Source: Roseiconus nitratireducens (lineage in GTDB: Bacteria; Planctomycetota; Planctomycetia; Pirellulales; Pirellulaceae). Taken from it: DNA of 64,000 bases. The position numbers and the translations under genes were made by a program. Positions 54,276 to 63,264 of this stretch are shown in pieces. A model generated the notes under the pieces. It saw nothing but the letters and a program-made list of their open reading frames with translations. It did not search any database and was not told the DNA's origin. How positions within the stretch are numbered: the stretch's first letter is position 1; each line of letters begins with the position of its first letter. The DNA lies in contig NZ_VWOX01000002.1 in NCBI RefSeq assembly GCF_008629675.1, positions 434,001-498,000 of the forward strand. The letters are read 5' to 3'.

Positions 54276-56261
54276 ATGGAGAATCTACCGATGCGCGCAG
54301 AACGTGTCTTTGTCTTTGCCGTTACCCTAACCGTCTCCGTCGCCGCGTTGATGATGTATCAATGCGTGTTGCGAGCGGATAGCCTGGTCAGTCCGATGGA
54401 GTGGGTGTCTGCCGTCTTGTTCGCGATCCTCGCGGTGTGGCTGTCCTTTTCGCTGGCCATTGCGATTCTCGGGTTCGTGTCATTGTTCCGCGACCGAATC
54501 ACGATTCAAAAACAGGAACGGTTACCCAATATCGCTCCGCCGGATCCAAACAAGCGGACCAGCGTCTTGGTGCCGATCTACAACGAGTCGACCAGCGACG
54601 TGTTCGCGGGCGTGGAGGCGATGTATCGGTCGTTGGCGGCGACGGGCATGAGTGACCGATTCGATTTCTTTGTCCTCAGCGACTCCCGCGAAATCTCGAT
54701 CTGGTTGGCCGAAGAGGCAGCCTGGAAGAAGTTGGTCGCCCGATTACGGCGTGAGTTTCCCGAAAGCCGGTGCGGAGTTCATTACCGTCACCGCAGTAAC
54801 AATGTGGCTCGCAAAGCCGGGAATATCTCGGAGTTCTGTCGCAAGTGGGGCAGCCACTACGACTACATGATTGTCCTGGACGCCGACTCGCTGGTCGAAG
54901 GCGAGACGATGCTGGCGATGGTCCGCCGAATGGACCGTGACGATCGGTTGGGGATCTACCAGGTGCCGCCGGTTCCGATCGGACGGGATTCTCTGCTGGC
55001 CAGGATCCAGCAATTCTCAAGCGACGTCTATGGCCCGATCTTCACGGCCGGGTTTTCTCGGTTTTCCGGCCCGGACGCGAACTACTTTGGTCACAACGCC
55101 ATCCTCCGAATGGCGCCATTCATCAAGCATTGCGAACTTCCCCGATTGCCGGGTGAAGCGCCGCTGGGAGGTGAAATCCTCAGCCACGACTTCGTCGAAG
55201 CCGCCTTGATGTCGCGGGCCGGTTACAAAGTCGAAATCGCGGACTCCCTGGGCGGCAGCTACGAGGAATGTCCGACGACGCTAGGAGATTTCGCGAAACG
55301 CGACCAAAGGTGGTGCCAAGGCAATCTTCAACATGCCTTCCTGTTGATCAGCGAAGGTTTCCGTCCGCTCAGCCGACTTCATTTCTTGACCGGAGTGCTT
55401 AGCTACTGCGCATCACCCATTTGGATCTTGTTCCTGGCCACGACCCTGGTGATTGCGTTCGGCACTGAGGCAATCGGTCAGCCCTGGCCCGACTATGGTC
55501 TCGCATTGTTTGTCGCAACCATGGTGGTGCTGGCCACGCCGAAACTACTGGCTCTGGCGATTTGCTGTCTCGACCGACCGGCGATGCGGCAACGAGGCGG
55601 GTTCTTTGCGGTTCTCACCGGAGCCGTCACCGAAACGTTGATCTCCATCCTGATGTCTCCCATCATGGCGCTGCACCACACGCGTTTTGTCGGTTCGAAC
55701 CTGGCCGGCTTCAGCGTGTCGTGGGATGCCCAACAACGCGGAGAACATGGAATCACCTGGCGCCAGGCGTTCGCCGAATCGCGTCCCGCCCTGTGGGTGG
55801 CCGCCGGGCTGACCCTCTTGCTGTCCATCGGGGCACCGCATCTGCTTCCCTGGTTCGCTCCCATCCTATTGGGGTTGTGGTTCGCACCGGCGCTGACCGT
55901 GTTGATGGGAAGTGCAGCGGTTGGCAGGCGTCTGAGACGTTGGAACGTTTTGCGAACGCAATTCGAAACGTCTCCACCGGCAATTCAGCGACTGCGCGAT
56001 GAAATCTTTGACCGAATGAATCACGACTCGGCCGTGCAACCAGAGACGGCTTTGACCTTTGAATCCGTCATCCGCAGTCACGACTGGATCGATTTTCACG
56101 CGGGATTGCTGCAATCGACCGAGACTTCATCTCCGGCCGACGACCAAGCAAGGCGAATCGCGAATTCCATTCGGTTGATCGGCCCGATTGAAGACATTCC
56201 GCCGACCATCCAATTTCAATTGCTGTCAGACCACGAATTACTACTGTCCATCCGAAATTAG
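54276..56261 (+). CDS. opgH: OpgH/MdoH-type beta-1,2-glucan glucosyltransferase
   Basis: This 661-residue inner-membrane transferase builds and exports linear beta-1,2-glucan backbones of osmoregulated periplasmic glucans. Two N-terminal helices precede the GT-A domain: TSVLVPIYNEST, FFVLSDSREISIW, RHRSNNVARKAGNISEFCRK, MIVLDADSLVEG (metal DxD), FGHNAILRMAPF, ILSHDFVEAALM and RDQRWCQGNLQH (Q-x-x-R-W type). About six helices follow (residues 370-560). It lacks the long cytoplasmic N-terminus of E. coli OpgH (847 residues). No opgG neighbour is seen; a GH144-like hydrolase lies beside it. ATG at 54276. Confidence 0.92.
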   Translation: MENLPMRAERVFVFAVTLTVSVAALMMYQCVLRADSLVSPMEWVSAVLFAILAVWLSFSLAIAILGFVSLFRDRITIQKQERLPNIAPPDPNKRTSVLVPIYNESTSDVFAGVEAMYRSLAATGMSDRFDFFVLSDSREISIWLAEEAAWKKLVARLRREFPESRCGVHYRHRSNNVARKAGNISEFCRKWGSHYDYMIVLDADSLVEGETMLAMVRRMDRDDRLGIYQVPPVPIGRDSLLARIQQFSSDVYGPIFTAGFSRFSGPDANYFGHNAILRMAPFIKHCELPRLPGEAPLGGEILSHDFVEAALMSRAGYKVEIADSLGGSYEECPTTLGDFAKRDQRWCQGNLQHAFLLISEGFRPLSRLHFLTGVLSYCASPIWILFLATTLVIAFGTEAIGQPWPDYGLALFVATMVVLATPKLLALAICCLDRPAMRQRGGFFAVLTGAVTETLISILMSPIMALHHTRFVGSNLAGFSVSWDAQQRGEHGITWRQAFAESRPALWVAAGLTLLLSIGAPHLLPWFAPILLGLWFAPALTVLMGSAAVGRRLRRWNVLRTQFETSPPAIQRLRDEIFDRMNHDSAVQPETALTFESVIRSHDWIDFHAGLLQSTETSSPADDQARRIANSIRLIGPIEDIPPTIQFQLLSDHELLLSIRN

Positions 56262-56305
56262 CCTCGCGTCAGCCGCGTAGCACCAAGCTCTGTCTGAATG
56301 CGAGC

Positions 56306-56334
56306 AGCTACGCTCGCCAGAGCGTGGCTTTCCG
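56306..56334 (+). repeat. 29-bp palindromic intergenic repeat, copy 2
   Basis: Identical over 29 bp to 46866-46894, with the ACGCTC-GCCA-GAGCGT hairpin. It lies in the 138-bp space between the opgH-like gene and the convergent carboxypeptidase gene. Confidence 0.75.
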
Positions 56335-56399
56335 ACGTCGGGCGACGGCTTTGATCAGGTTGACCGTTGAATCGCGGTCGGGGGCAGCCGACGCAAGCT

Positions 56400-57920
56400 T
56401 CAAAGACCGAACAGCGGTGTCAATTTGGACTCCAGGTAGTCCATCAGATGGTCCGCGGAGAGTTCGTCGCCGGTGGCGTTCTTGATCAACTCCGCTCCGC
56501 TGTAACAGCGTCCATGTCGGTGAACACGCTCGCACAACCAATGCAGCAGGCGTTCAAACTCGCCGCGGGAAAAGTCGTGTTCCAAATCCGGCATGTCGGT
56601 CACCGCGGCCGCATACAATTGTGCCGCAGCCAGATTTCCCAGCGTGTATGTCGGAAAGTAGCCAAACAATCCCGCACTCCAGTGCACATCCTGGAGCACT
56701 CCTTCGGCATCGTTGCTGGGCTGAATCCCAAGACAGCGTTGATACTGTTCATTCCACGCCATCGGAAGCTCGTCCACCGACAAGTCACCGGAGATCAGTG
56801 CCTGTTCCAGTTCGAACCGGATCAAGATGTGCAGGTTGTAAGTTGCTTCATCCGCTTCCACGCGAATCATGCTGGGACGCACGTGATTGACCGCAAAGTA
56901 CAACTCGTCCAGCGAGACCTCATCCAGTGCGTCCGGGAACGCGGATTTGGCCGACGGATAAAGCCACTTCCAAAACGGCAGGCTTCGCCCGACCTGATTC
57001 TCCCACAATCGTGATTGCGATTCGTGGATCCCCAACGACACGTAGCTGCCCGGTGGAAGACCGAACCAATCGTCGCGGAGCCCCTGCTCGTACATTCCGT
57101 GACCGGCTTCGTGTAACGTGCCGAAGAATCCCCCCGGGAACCAATTGGCTTCGTATCGGGTCAGGATCCGACAGTCCTGGGGACCCAAGGTGGTGCAAAA
57201 CGGATGACTGGTTTCGTCCAAGCGTCCCCGGTCAAAATCAAATCCGACCGCGTGGGCGATTTGCGCACTGAATCGGCGTTGAGCATCGATGGGGTATTCG
57301 CGGCTGAGAAGTTCGACGCGCGGCTGCCGAGGCGCGTCGGTGATCCGTGTGATCAAGTCGGTCAGTCGCTGTTTCAAGTCGGCGAAGACCGGCGTCAAGG
57401 CAGCGACTGAGGCCCCCGGTTCGTACTCGTCCATCAACGCTTCGTAAGCACTGGAGGATGTTCCCTCGGCCAAACGCTGTCCGACATCGCGTTTGAGCGT
57501 GATGATCTGTTCCAGGGCGCCGCGAAAATCTCCGAATCGATCGTTCTTTCGCGCCGCATCCCAGGCTTGTTGACCTCGCACGGTTGCCACGCTCAACCGC
57601 GCAACCAGATCGACCGGCAGCCGGCTGTCCCGACACCAGTCGCGATGCAACTCCCGGATGGTGGTGCTGATGTCACCATGCGGGTCCTCGTCGTCCAACT
57701 GGTCCTTCAGCGTCGCCAGAGCTTCGCCGTAAGCGGCGCCCGTCTTCAACGCATGCGCTGCCGACCGCAATTCTGCCACCTGGTCGGCGCGGTACTCTCC
57801 CGCTGCAGCGGGCATGCCCGTGCGTTCGTCCCACTCCAATGCATCGGCGGATGAGGTGTACAGCGCCGCTTGACGCATTCGCTGGCAAACAGTTTCAAAA
57901 GTGGTCAGATCAACGGTCAT
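56400..57920 (-). CDS. Thermostable carboxypeptidase 1 (Taq type, M32 family)
   Basis: This is a 506-residue cytoplasmic zinc carboxypeptidase. The metal site is HEAGH at residues 270-274 in FFGTLHEAGHGMYEQG, and the third ligand Glu300 is in SLGIHESQSRLWENQVG. Other family blocks are EWDERTGMPAAAGEYRADQ, SHPFCTTLGPQDCRILTRY, NHVRPSMIRVEADEATYNLH and WSAGLFGYFPTYTLGNLAAA. The enzyme removes C-terminal residues of broad type except proline. Its length matches the family. It starts at the ATG at 57920, 80 bp after the permease gene on the same strand, possibly cotranscribed. Confidence 0.95.
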   Translation of the reverse strand: MTVDLTTFETVCQRMRQAALYTSSADALEWDERTGMPAAAGEYRADQVAELRSAAHALKTGAAYGEALATLKDQLDDEDPHGDISTTIRELHRDWCRDSRLPVDLVARLSVATVRGQQAWDAARKNDRFGDFRGALEQIITLKRDVGQRLAEGTSSSAYEALMDEYEPGASVAALTPVFADLKQRLTDLITRITDAPRQPRVELLSREYPIDAQRRFSAQIAHAVGFDFDRGRLDETSHPFCTTLGPQDCRILTRYEANWFPGGFFGTLHEAGHGMYEQGLRDDWFGLPPGSYVSLGIHESQSRLWENQVGRSLPFWKWLYPSAKSAFPDALDEVSLDELYFAVNHVRPSMIRVEADEATYNLHILIRFELEQALISGDLSVDELPMAWNEQYQRCLGIQPSNDAEGVLQDVHWSAGLFGYFPTYTLGNLAAAQLYAAAVTDMPDLEHDFSRGEFERLLHWLCERVHRHGRCYSGAELIKNATGDELSADHLMDYLESKLTPLFGL

Positions 57921-58000
57921 TGCATCGAAGTGGGTGAAGTCCCAAGGAGGTCACGCGGAAACGGTCTCCGCACCGATCAAGTTGTTGGCCGAAAAACCGG

Positions 58001-59707
58001 CTATCCCGCGGCCGGCGCCGCGTTCCTTTCCGCGCGTTCATCGGTCGTCCCGGTTGCATCATCATCCGGCGAAGCCATCGAATCCACTCGGTCGCGGGAT
58101 TCAAGTTCATGGTTCAAGATTTCCAGCAACGTCTGTAAGAACACGACGACCATCGGCCCGATCAAGATTCCGATCGGGCCGAATACGGGGACACCGCCGA
58201 GCACGCTGAGCAGAGCAATCAACGGATGCAATTGAGAGTGGCCGTGCAGAATGTAGGCCTTGATCACGTTGTCGATCGACGAAACGACAACCGCTCCGTA
58301 AATGGCCAACAGAATCGCGACACCGTAGCGTTGTTCGACGGCGCCAATGTAGACCGCGCAGGGGAGCCAAACCGAGGCCGCCCCGAGAAAAGGAATCAAC
58401 GCCATCACGGTGGTGATCATGAACAGCAAGATGATGGACTGCAGGCCGCACAGATAAAACGCAATGGTCGCGAGCAGACCCTGAATCACCGCGCTGAGCA
58501 CACTTGCCAGCACCACCGCCCGACTCGTTTTCTCAAATTCACCCAACAGTCTCAATTCATAAGCATCATCCAGCGGGCTCAAACGCATCAGCGTTCGAAT
58601 CATCGCGGGTCCATCGACCAGGAAAAAATAGATCGAAATGACCATGATCAGCATCCCGATCAGCAGCTGAACCAGGAACTGACCCGTGGCACTGGTGAAA
58701 TTGACAAAGCGCGGTTGCAGGTATTCACGCACCGCCCGCACCGTCAACGCCACATCGCGTTCGCTGGGATTGGTCAATAGCTTCGCTTGCGTTCGAAAGG
58801 ATCCGCCCAACTTGGCGTTGATCCAGGCTCCAATGGCTGCCGAAGCCACCACCGACTTCCGGTGAAACTCTTCCTCAATGGCGATCCGGTCGACCGGAGT
58901 TTCAGACTGCTTGGAGTCGCTCAACTCTTGCGCAATCTCCCGGAACTGGCTCAGCTGTTCCATGGCAGCCTCGCGCTCGTCATCGGCCGTGACGGCGCCG
59001 TCGACATTGCGATCCAGAAAAACGATCAACTCCCTCGCCTCGGCAATCTCCAACAACACGGTGTTGGGATTCTTCACGTCATCAAGCTTCGCGATCAACT
59101 CGTCCAGCCGGCGAAAACGATCTGCATGTGGCAGGTTCAGCCCCAATTGAACGCGTCCTCGGTCCAGTGCCGACTTCAAATCATTCAAGTCGGTGCGACT
59201 GACCAGCCCGGTCAGTTGACCGATCGCGATGGACACCAACAGTCCCACGGGGACCAGGACAATCGCCAGAATCACACCGGTTGTCCCAGCGGCAGCCAGA
59301 GATCGCCGGCCCTTCAAGCGTTTGAGGAACCATTCGTTGACCGGACGAAAAATCACCACCAACGCTGCCGCCATGAACAGGGGAATGAAAAACCCCACCA
59401 TGACTTTGTAGAACAAGAGCCCAACGACCAGAATCCCCACCAGCAGCATGATCACCGAAGTGATCCGCGAGAGGGACGGCAACTTGCCGGCGAACAATGG
59501 GCTGGCGGACACCGGGCTGGCGGACATCGTTTCGTCCGTGGCGGAGTCTCCCGGAGTCGTTCCGTTCGGTTCCGCAGAAGAGTTGGCAGACCCCGATTCC
59601 GCCTCGGATACCGGATCGGAAGCAGAGGATGAGTCCGATTCACCTGGAGTTTGGGACGACACTGGTTTCACACCACCGGACTTCTTGCTGCGTTTTCGCC
59701 GTGACAT
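58001..59707 (-). CDS. AI-2E-family (PerM/UPF0118) permease with an EF-hand loop
   Basis: This 568-residue membrane protein has a Ser/Glu-rich disordered first 75 residues, then helices at 84-103, 105-122 and 140-165, a long extracytoplasmic insertion to about residue 330, and five or six C-terminal helices including LGGVPVFGPIGILIGPMVVV, the family motif. Family members are sodium/proton antiporters or exporters of small molecules; the AI-2 role holds only for a few. The insertion contains a complete EF-hand loop, DRNVDGAVTADD at 232-243, with ligands at positions 1, 3, 5, 9 and 12, between two helices. Ca-dependent gating is possible. ATG at 59707. Confidence 0.87.
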   Translation of the reverse strand: MSRRKRSKKSGGVKPVSSQTPGESDSSSASDPVSEAESGSANSSAEPNGTTPGDSATDETMSASPVSASPLFAGKLPSLSRITSVIMLLVGILVVGLLFYKVMVGFFIPLFMAAALVVIFRPVNEWFLKRLKGRRSLAAAGTTGVILAIVLVPVGLLVSIAIGQLTGLVSRTDLNDLKSALDRGRVQLGLNLPHADRFRRLDELIAKLDDVKNPNTVLLEIAEARELIVFLDRNVDGAVTADDEREAAMEQLSQFREIAQELSDSKQSETPVDRIAIEEEFHRKSVVASAAIGAWINAKLGGSFRTQAKLLTNPSERDVALTVRAVREYLQPRFVNFTSATGQFLVQLLIGMLIMVISIYFFLVDGPAMIRTLMRLSPLDDAYELRLLGEFEKTSRAVVLASVLSAVIQGLLATIAFYLCGLQSIILLFMITTVMALIPFLGAASVWLPCAVYIGAVEQRYGVAILLAIYGAVVVSSIDNVIKAYILHGHSQLHPLIALLSVLGGVPVFGPIGILIGPMVVVFLQTLLEILNHELESRDRVDSMASPDDDATGTTDERAERNAAPAAG

Positions 59708-59717
59708 GTTGGGCAGT

Positions 59718-60524
59718 CTACCACCGACCGGTGTGGTTGTCCGAGGCCACGATTTGTCTCGCTTCGTCGCTGATTCCGTACGCCAGGTTGGGCTCGTTGA
59801 GCTCCAAAAACACGGTGTACTTTTGGTGCACCGCGTCGCTGTAGACGACAGGAGCTCGAGTCAGACGCATGAAGTGTGTGGGGCGTCCGTTCCAGCGTTT
59901 GGTAAACACTCCGGCATCCAGCGAGGGCTCGCGCTGCAGACCGTAGTGCGCGACCATCAACCCGGCGAATCGCGACGGATCTCCGGTAAATCCGTGAATG
60001 GTCAGGCGTTGCAGGCGGCCCGACTTGTCAAAATAGTAAGTCAGGGTGCCGGCGAGGTCGTCCGCCCGAATTCCGGTCACGATCGGGACCCGCATGCCTT
60101 CCAGTTCCAAATTGGCCAGGACGGTGCTGACCCGCGAGAACCGTTGGATCACCCAATCCGCCGTGATGTCGAACCGCAGGACTTCCCCCAGATCTCCGAC
60201 GTGGTATCCGCTTAGCGTGGGCATGGCGTTTGGGTCGGCCGGGATCGCCCCAAGTTTTCGCGCCAAATTCTCATCGTAGCGATAGCGTTCCGGATCCAAC
60301 CGGCGCAACTGCTCCACCTCGTACAACGCATGATGTGCGTAGTCGTCGCCAGTGGCCGGCGGCAAGGCGGCGGACGGCTCAACCGTTGCATCCCCACTGA
60401 ATACGGAACTGACCTGGGAAACGGCATTGCGCCCCATCTCCGTCTCCGTGGCCACGTAGGGCCCCAAAGCGGTCGCAGCGATCAATCCGGTGATACGAAT
60501 CGGATAGGTATTCATGGTCGACAT
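59718..60524 (-). CDS. Exported protein of unknown function, planctomycete type
   Basis: This 268-residue protein has a hydrophobic N-terminal segment (IRITGLIAATALGPYVATE), likely a signal or anchor. The mature part starts around residue 40 and includes YEVEQLRRLDPERYRYDEN, LSGYHVGDLGEVLRFDITAD, GTLTYYFDKSGRLQRLTIHG and YGLQREPSLDAGVFTKRW. The pattern of strands and conserved aromatic residues looks like one globular domain. I recognise the type from planctomycete proteomes, but know no function. The ATG at 60524 (GAGAGA upstream) is used; 60515 is an alternative. It ends 11 bp upstream of the permease gene and is likely in its operon. Confidence 0.7.
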   Translation of the reverse strand: MSTMNTYPIRITGLIAATALGPYVATETEMGRNAVSQVSSVFSGDATVEPSAALPPATGDDYAHHALYEVEQLRRLDPERYRYDENLARKLGAIPADPNAMPTLSGYHVGDLGEVLRFDITADWVIQRFSRVSTVLANLELEGMRVPIVTGIRADDLAGTLTYYFDKSGRLQRLTIHGFTGDPSRFAGLMVAHYGLQREPSLDAGVFTKRWNGRPTHFMRLTRAPVVYSDAVHQKYTVFLELNEPNLAYGISDEARQIVASDNHTGRW

Positions 60525-60659
60525 TCTCTCGATCTCGAGGGGCACACTAGGTCCTATTTCGGAGCGCGCTTCCACGAAACTTTTCCGATCCCTACGGATT
60601 AACGATCGGGAGCAACCTAGCGATCGCACCGCCAGGCAATCTGTCGGCCAACTCAGAAA

Positions 60660-61679
60660 TCAACGACGCGTGTTGACCGGCGCGTTGACGCAGTTCCGCA
60701 ACGGCTCACCCAACAGCCCCCGCAGGACTTCCTGGGCGCCCTTGGTTCGGAACTCGGCGCATCCTTCTTCGCAATAGAAGGCGGTGTGGGGATTCAGCAA
60801 CAAGCGATCGTGGGCCGGATGCGTCGGATCGCGCCAAGCCGCCAGGACCGGGCTGTCAGGCTCCGGCGGTTCCTGCTCCAGCACATCGATGGCTGCACCG
60901 GCCAAGTGGCCTTCACCGAGCGCGGCAATGACGGCCGCCGTATCGACCACGCCGCCCCGCGAAGTGTTCACCAGAATGGAACCCCACGGCATTTCACGGA
61001 TCTGCGGTCCGCCGATCATCCCCCGTGTTTCAGCGGTCAGGGGGCAATGCAAACTGAGGATGTGTGAGGCGGAAAGCAATTCTTCCAGCCGATCAAAGCG
61101 CTCGACCCCGAGCGCTTTATCGATGCCGTCCGGCAGGTAGGGATCATAGAAAGCGACGTCCATCCCGAAAGACTTTGCCCGCAGCGCCGCGGCGGTACCA
61201 ATGCGTCCACACCCGATGATCCCGAATCGCCGACCGCGAAGCCGCCACAGAGGGGCCGCTTGATCGACGTTCCAATCCCCAACACCCCGCTTCAACCTGC
61301 TGTTCAGAAAGTGTGATCCTCGCGCCAATGAGATCGCCATGGAAACTGCCGAGTCCGCGACTTCTTCGGTCCCGTAATCAGGAACATTGCAAACGGGAAT
61401 GCCTTGAAGGCGAGCCGCTTCAATATCGACTCCGTCGTATCCGACCCCCGGCCGGACGATCACACGACAACGCTCCAGACGTTTGATGGTTGCATCGGTG
61501 AAACGAAAGTAGTGGTAAACCATCACCGCATCGGCATCTTCCACCTTTCCCTGCAACTCCGACTCCGACATCGCTTGCAAAGCCACCACGTCGGCAACGC
61601 CGTCCAACACCGACCGTTCGTATTCCAGTGGTTCGGTGATCAAGTCGGTGATGACCACTTTGAAACGAGGACTTGTCAT
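60660..61679 (-). CDS. CtBP-like D-2-hydroxyacid dehydrogenase
   Basis: This is a 339-residue NAD-dependent dehydrogenase. The nucleotide loop is FGIIGCGRIGTAAALRAKSFG, followed by FYDPYLPDG. Catalytic residues are Arg in LVNTSRGGVVD, Glu in DVLEQEPPEPDSP and His in LLNPHTAFYCEEG. The substrate segment VRPGVGYDGVDIEAARLQGIPVCNVPDY is of the C-terminal-binding-protein branch. The substrate is a 2-oxo/2-hydroxy acid, not definable here. The ATG at 61679 gives a normal start, although the frame continues upstream. It follows the DUF1501 gene on the same strand after about 107 bp. Confidence 0.92.
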   Translation of the reverse strand: MTSPRFKVVITDLITEPLEYERSVLDGVADVVALQAMSESELQGKVEDADAVMVYHYFRFTDATIKRLERCRVIVRPGVGYDGVDIEAARLQGIPVCNVPDYGTEEVADSAVSMAISLARGSHFLNSRLKRGVGDWNVDQAAPLWRLRGRRFGIIGCGRIGTAAALRAKSFGMDVAFYDPYLPDGIDKALGVERFDRLEELLSASHILSLHCPLTAETRGMIGGPQIREMPWGSILVNTSRGGVVDTAAVIAALGEGHLAGAAIDVLEQEPPEPDSPVLAAWRDPTHPAHDRLLLNPHTAFYCEEGCAEFRTKGAQEVLRGLLGEPLRNCVNAPVNTRR

Positions 61680-61785
61680 TGCCGTCGGTTTCCGCCGGTA
61701 ACAGGGGAGAAGCTTGCCGCCAAGATCCGCCGAACCCGCTCCAAGCGCCCTGTCCGGTGCGGATCGAAAAGGGCGCTTGCCAAAA

Positions 61786-63249
61786 TCACGCCAACAGGTC
61801 GCGGATGACCCGACCATGCACGTCGGTCAACCGAAAATCGCGTCCGGCATATCGGTACGTCAACCGTTCGTGATCGAAGCCCAGCAGATGAAGCATCGTC
61901 GCATGCAGGTCGTGCACTGAAACCGGATTCTCCACCGCCCGAAAACCGAACTCGTCGGTTGCGCCGTACACGGTGCCTCCGCGGATACCGCCCCCGGCCA
62001 GCCACAGGGAGAATCCCCAGTGGTTGTGATCGCGTCCCTGCGAGGCGCCGGCACCGTTTTGTCCCAATTCAACCGACGGCGTTCGCCCGAATTCCCCGGT
62101 ACACAGGACCAGCGTTTGGTCCAAAAGTCCGCGGGACTTGAGATCCATGATCAGTGCCGCCAATCCCTGGTCGCACTCTCCGGCGACGCGACGGTGTTCG
62201 TTCGCGATGTTGGCATGGCTATCCCAAGGCTGCCCACCACCGTGCCAGGTTTGTACGAAACGCACGCCACGCTCGACCAACCGCCGAGCAATCAAGAGCT
62301 GACGGTTTTGCGGTCCGTCGCCGTAGAGTTTCAGAATCGATTCGGGTTCCTGGCTGACGTCGAACGCGTCGGTCGCTTCGACCTGCATCCGGTAGGCCAG
62401 CTCAAACGAACGCAAACGCGCCTCCAACGCCGCTTCCCCGGGCCGGTCGGCGAGATGCCGCGCATTGAGCTGCTGTAAGAATTCAAACTGTTGCCGCTGC
62501 TGATCCTCCGGCATTCGCCCATTGCGGACGTTTCGAATCAACTGAGTCGGATCCTGCTGGGACGTGTCGACGTGGGTTCCCTGGTAGACGCCGGGTAAAA
62601 ACGCCGATCTCCAATTGGCGGCGCCCCCGACCGGCATGCCACCGGGACACAGGGCAACGAACCCAGGAAGGTTTTCATTCTCACTGCCCATCCCCCACGT
62701 CAGCCAGGAACCGAAGCTGGGCCGGACCAGTCGCTGGTCGCCGCTGTTCATCAGCATCAGCGACATCTCATGGTTCGGCAATTCGGCGTGCATCGATCGC
62801 ACGACGGCCATTTCATCGACACACTGGGACAGATGGGGAAACAGATCACTGACCGGAATCCCGCTTTCCCCGTGTTGCTTGAATTGAAAGGGGGACGGCA
62901 GCGCCACGCCCGTTCGCCGCTCGGTTTGCAGATTGTCAAACGGCAGCATTTGTCCGCCCCGGCGCGTCAATTCGGGTTTCGGATCGAACGTGTCGACCTG
63001 GGACATTCCGCCGTTTAGAAAAACATGGATGACATGTTTGGCACGGCTCGGAAAATGGGGTTCGACCCCAGCAAAACTTTGGCGCGATAACAGATCAGCC
63101 AGGGCCAGAGAGCCGAATCCCATGCCGCAACGTTGCAGGAAGTCCCGCCGGCCGAACGAAACCGGATCCGCCGCGCGAGCAGCACCTTGCCGATGATCCA
63201 TCGCCGACGGATCGGGCATCGGACCAGCGTTTCGGACTTCGTGGTTCAC
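61786..63249 (-). CDS. DUF1501 protein, Tat-exported
   Basis: This is a 487-residue planctomycete protein of the sulfatase/alkaline-phosphatase-like superfamily. The twin-arginine signal lies after a 30-residue leader: GRRDFLQRCGMGFGSLALADLL. Family blocks are VIHVFLNGGMSQVDTFDPK, SPFQFKQHGESGIPVSDLFP, MLMNSGDQRLVRPSFGSWL, RGVRFVQTWHGGGQPWDSH, LVLCTGEFGRTPSVE and GRDHNHWGFSLWLAGGGI. It is encoded 15 bp after the DUF1549/DUF1553 gene, the usual pair. The biochemical role is unknown; export of large-substrate degradation machinery has been proposed for the pair. Confidence 0.94.
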   Translation of the reverse strand: MNHEVRNAGPMPDPSAMDHRQGAARAADPVSFGRRDFLQRCGMGFGSLALADLLSRQSFAGVEPHFPSRAKHVIHVFLNGGMSQVDTFDPKPELTRRGGQMLPFDNLQTERRTGVALPSPFQFKQHGESGIPVSDLFPHLSQCVDEMAVVRSMHAELPNHEMSLMLMNSGDQRLVRPSFGSWLTWGMGSENENLPGFVALCPGGMPVGGAANWRSAFLPGVYQGTHVDTSQQDPTQLIRNVRNGRMPEDQQRQQFEFLQQLNARHLADRPGEAALEARLRSFELAYRMQVEATDAFDVSQEPESILKLYGDGPQNRQLLIARRLVERGVRFVQTWHGGGQPWDSHANIANEHRRVAGECDQGLAALIMDLKSRGLLDQTLVLCTGEFGRTPSVELGQNGAGASQGRDHNHWGFSLWLAGGGIRGGTVYGATDEFGFRAVENPVSVHDLHATMLHLLGFDHERLTYRYAGRDFRLTDVHGRVIRDLLA

Positions 63250-63264
63250 GTTGCGATTCCTTGA

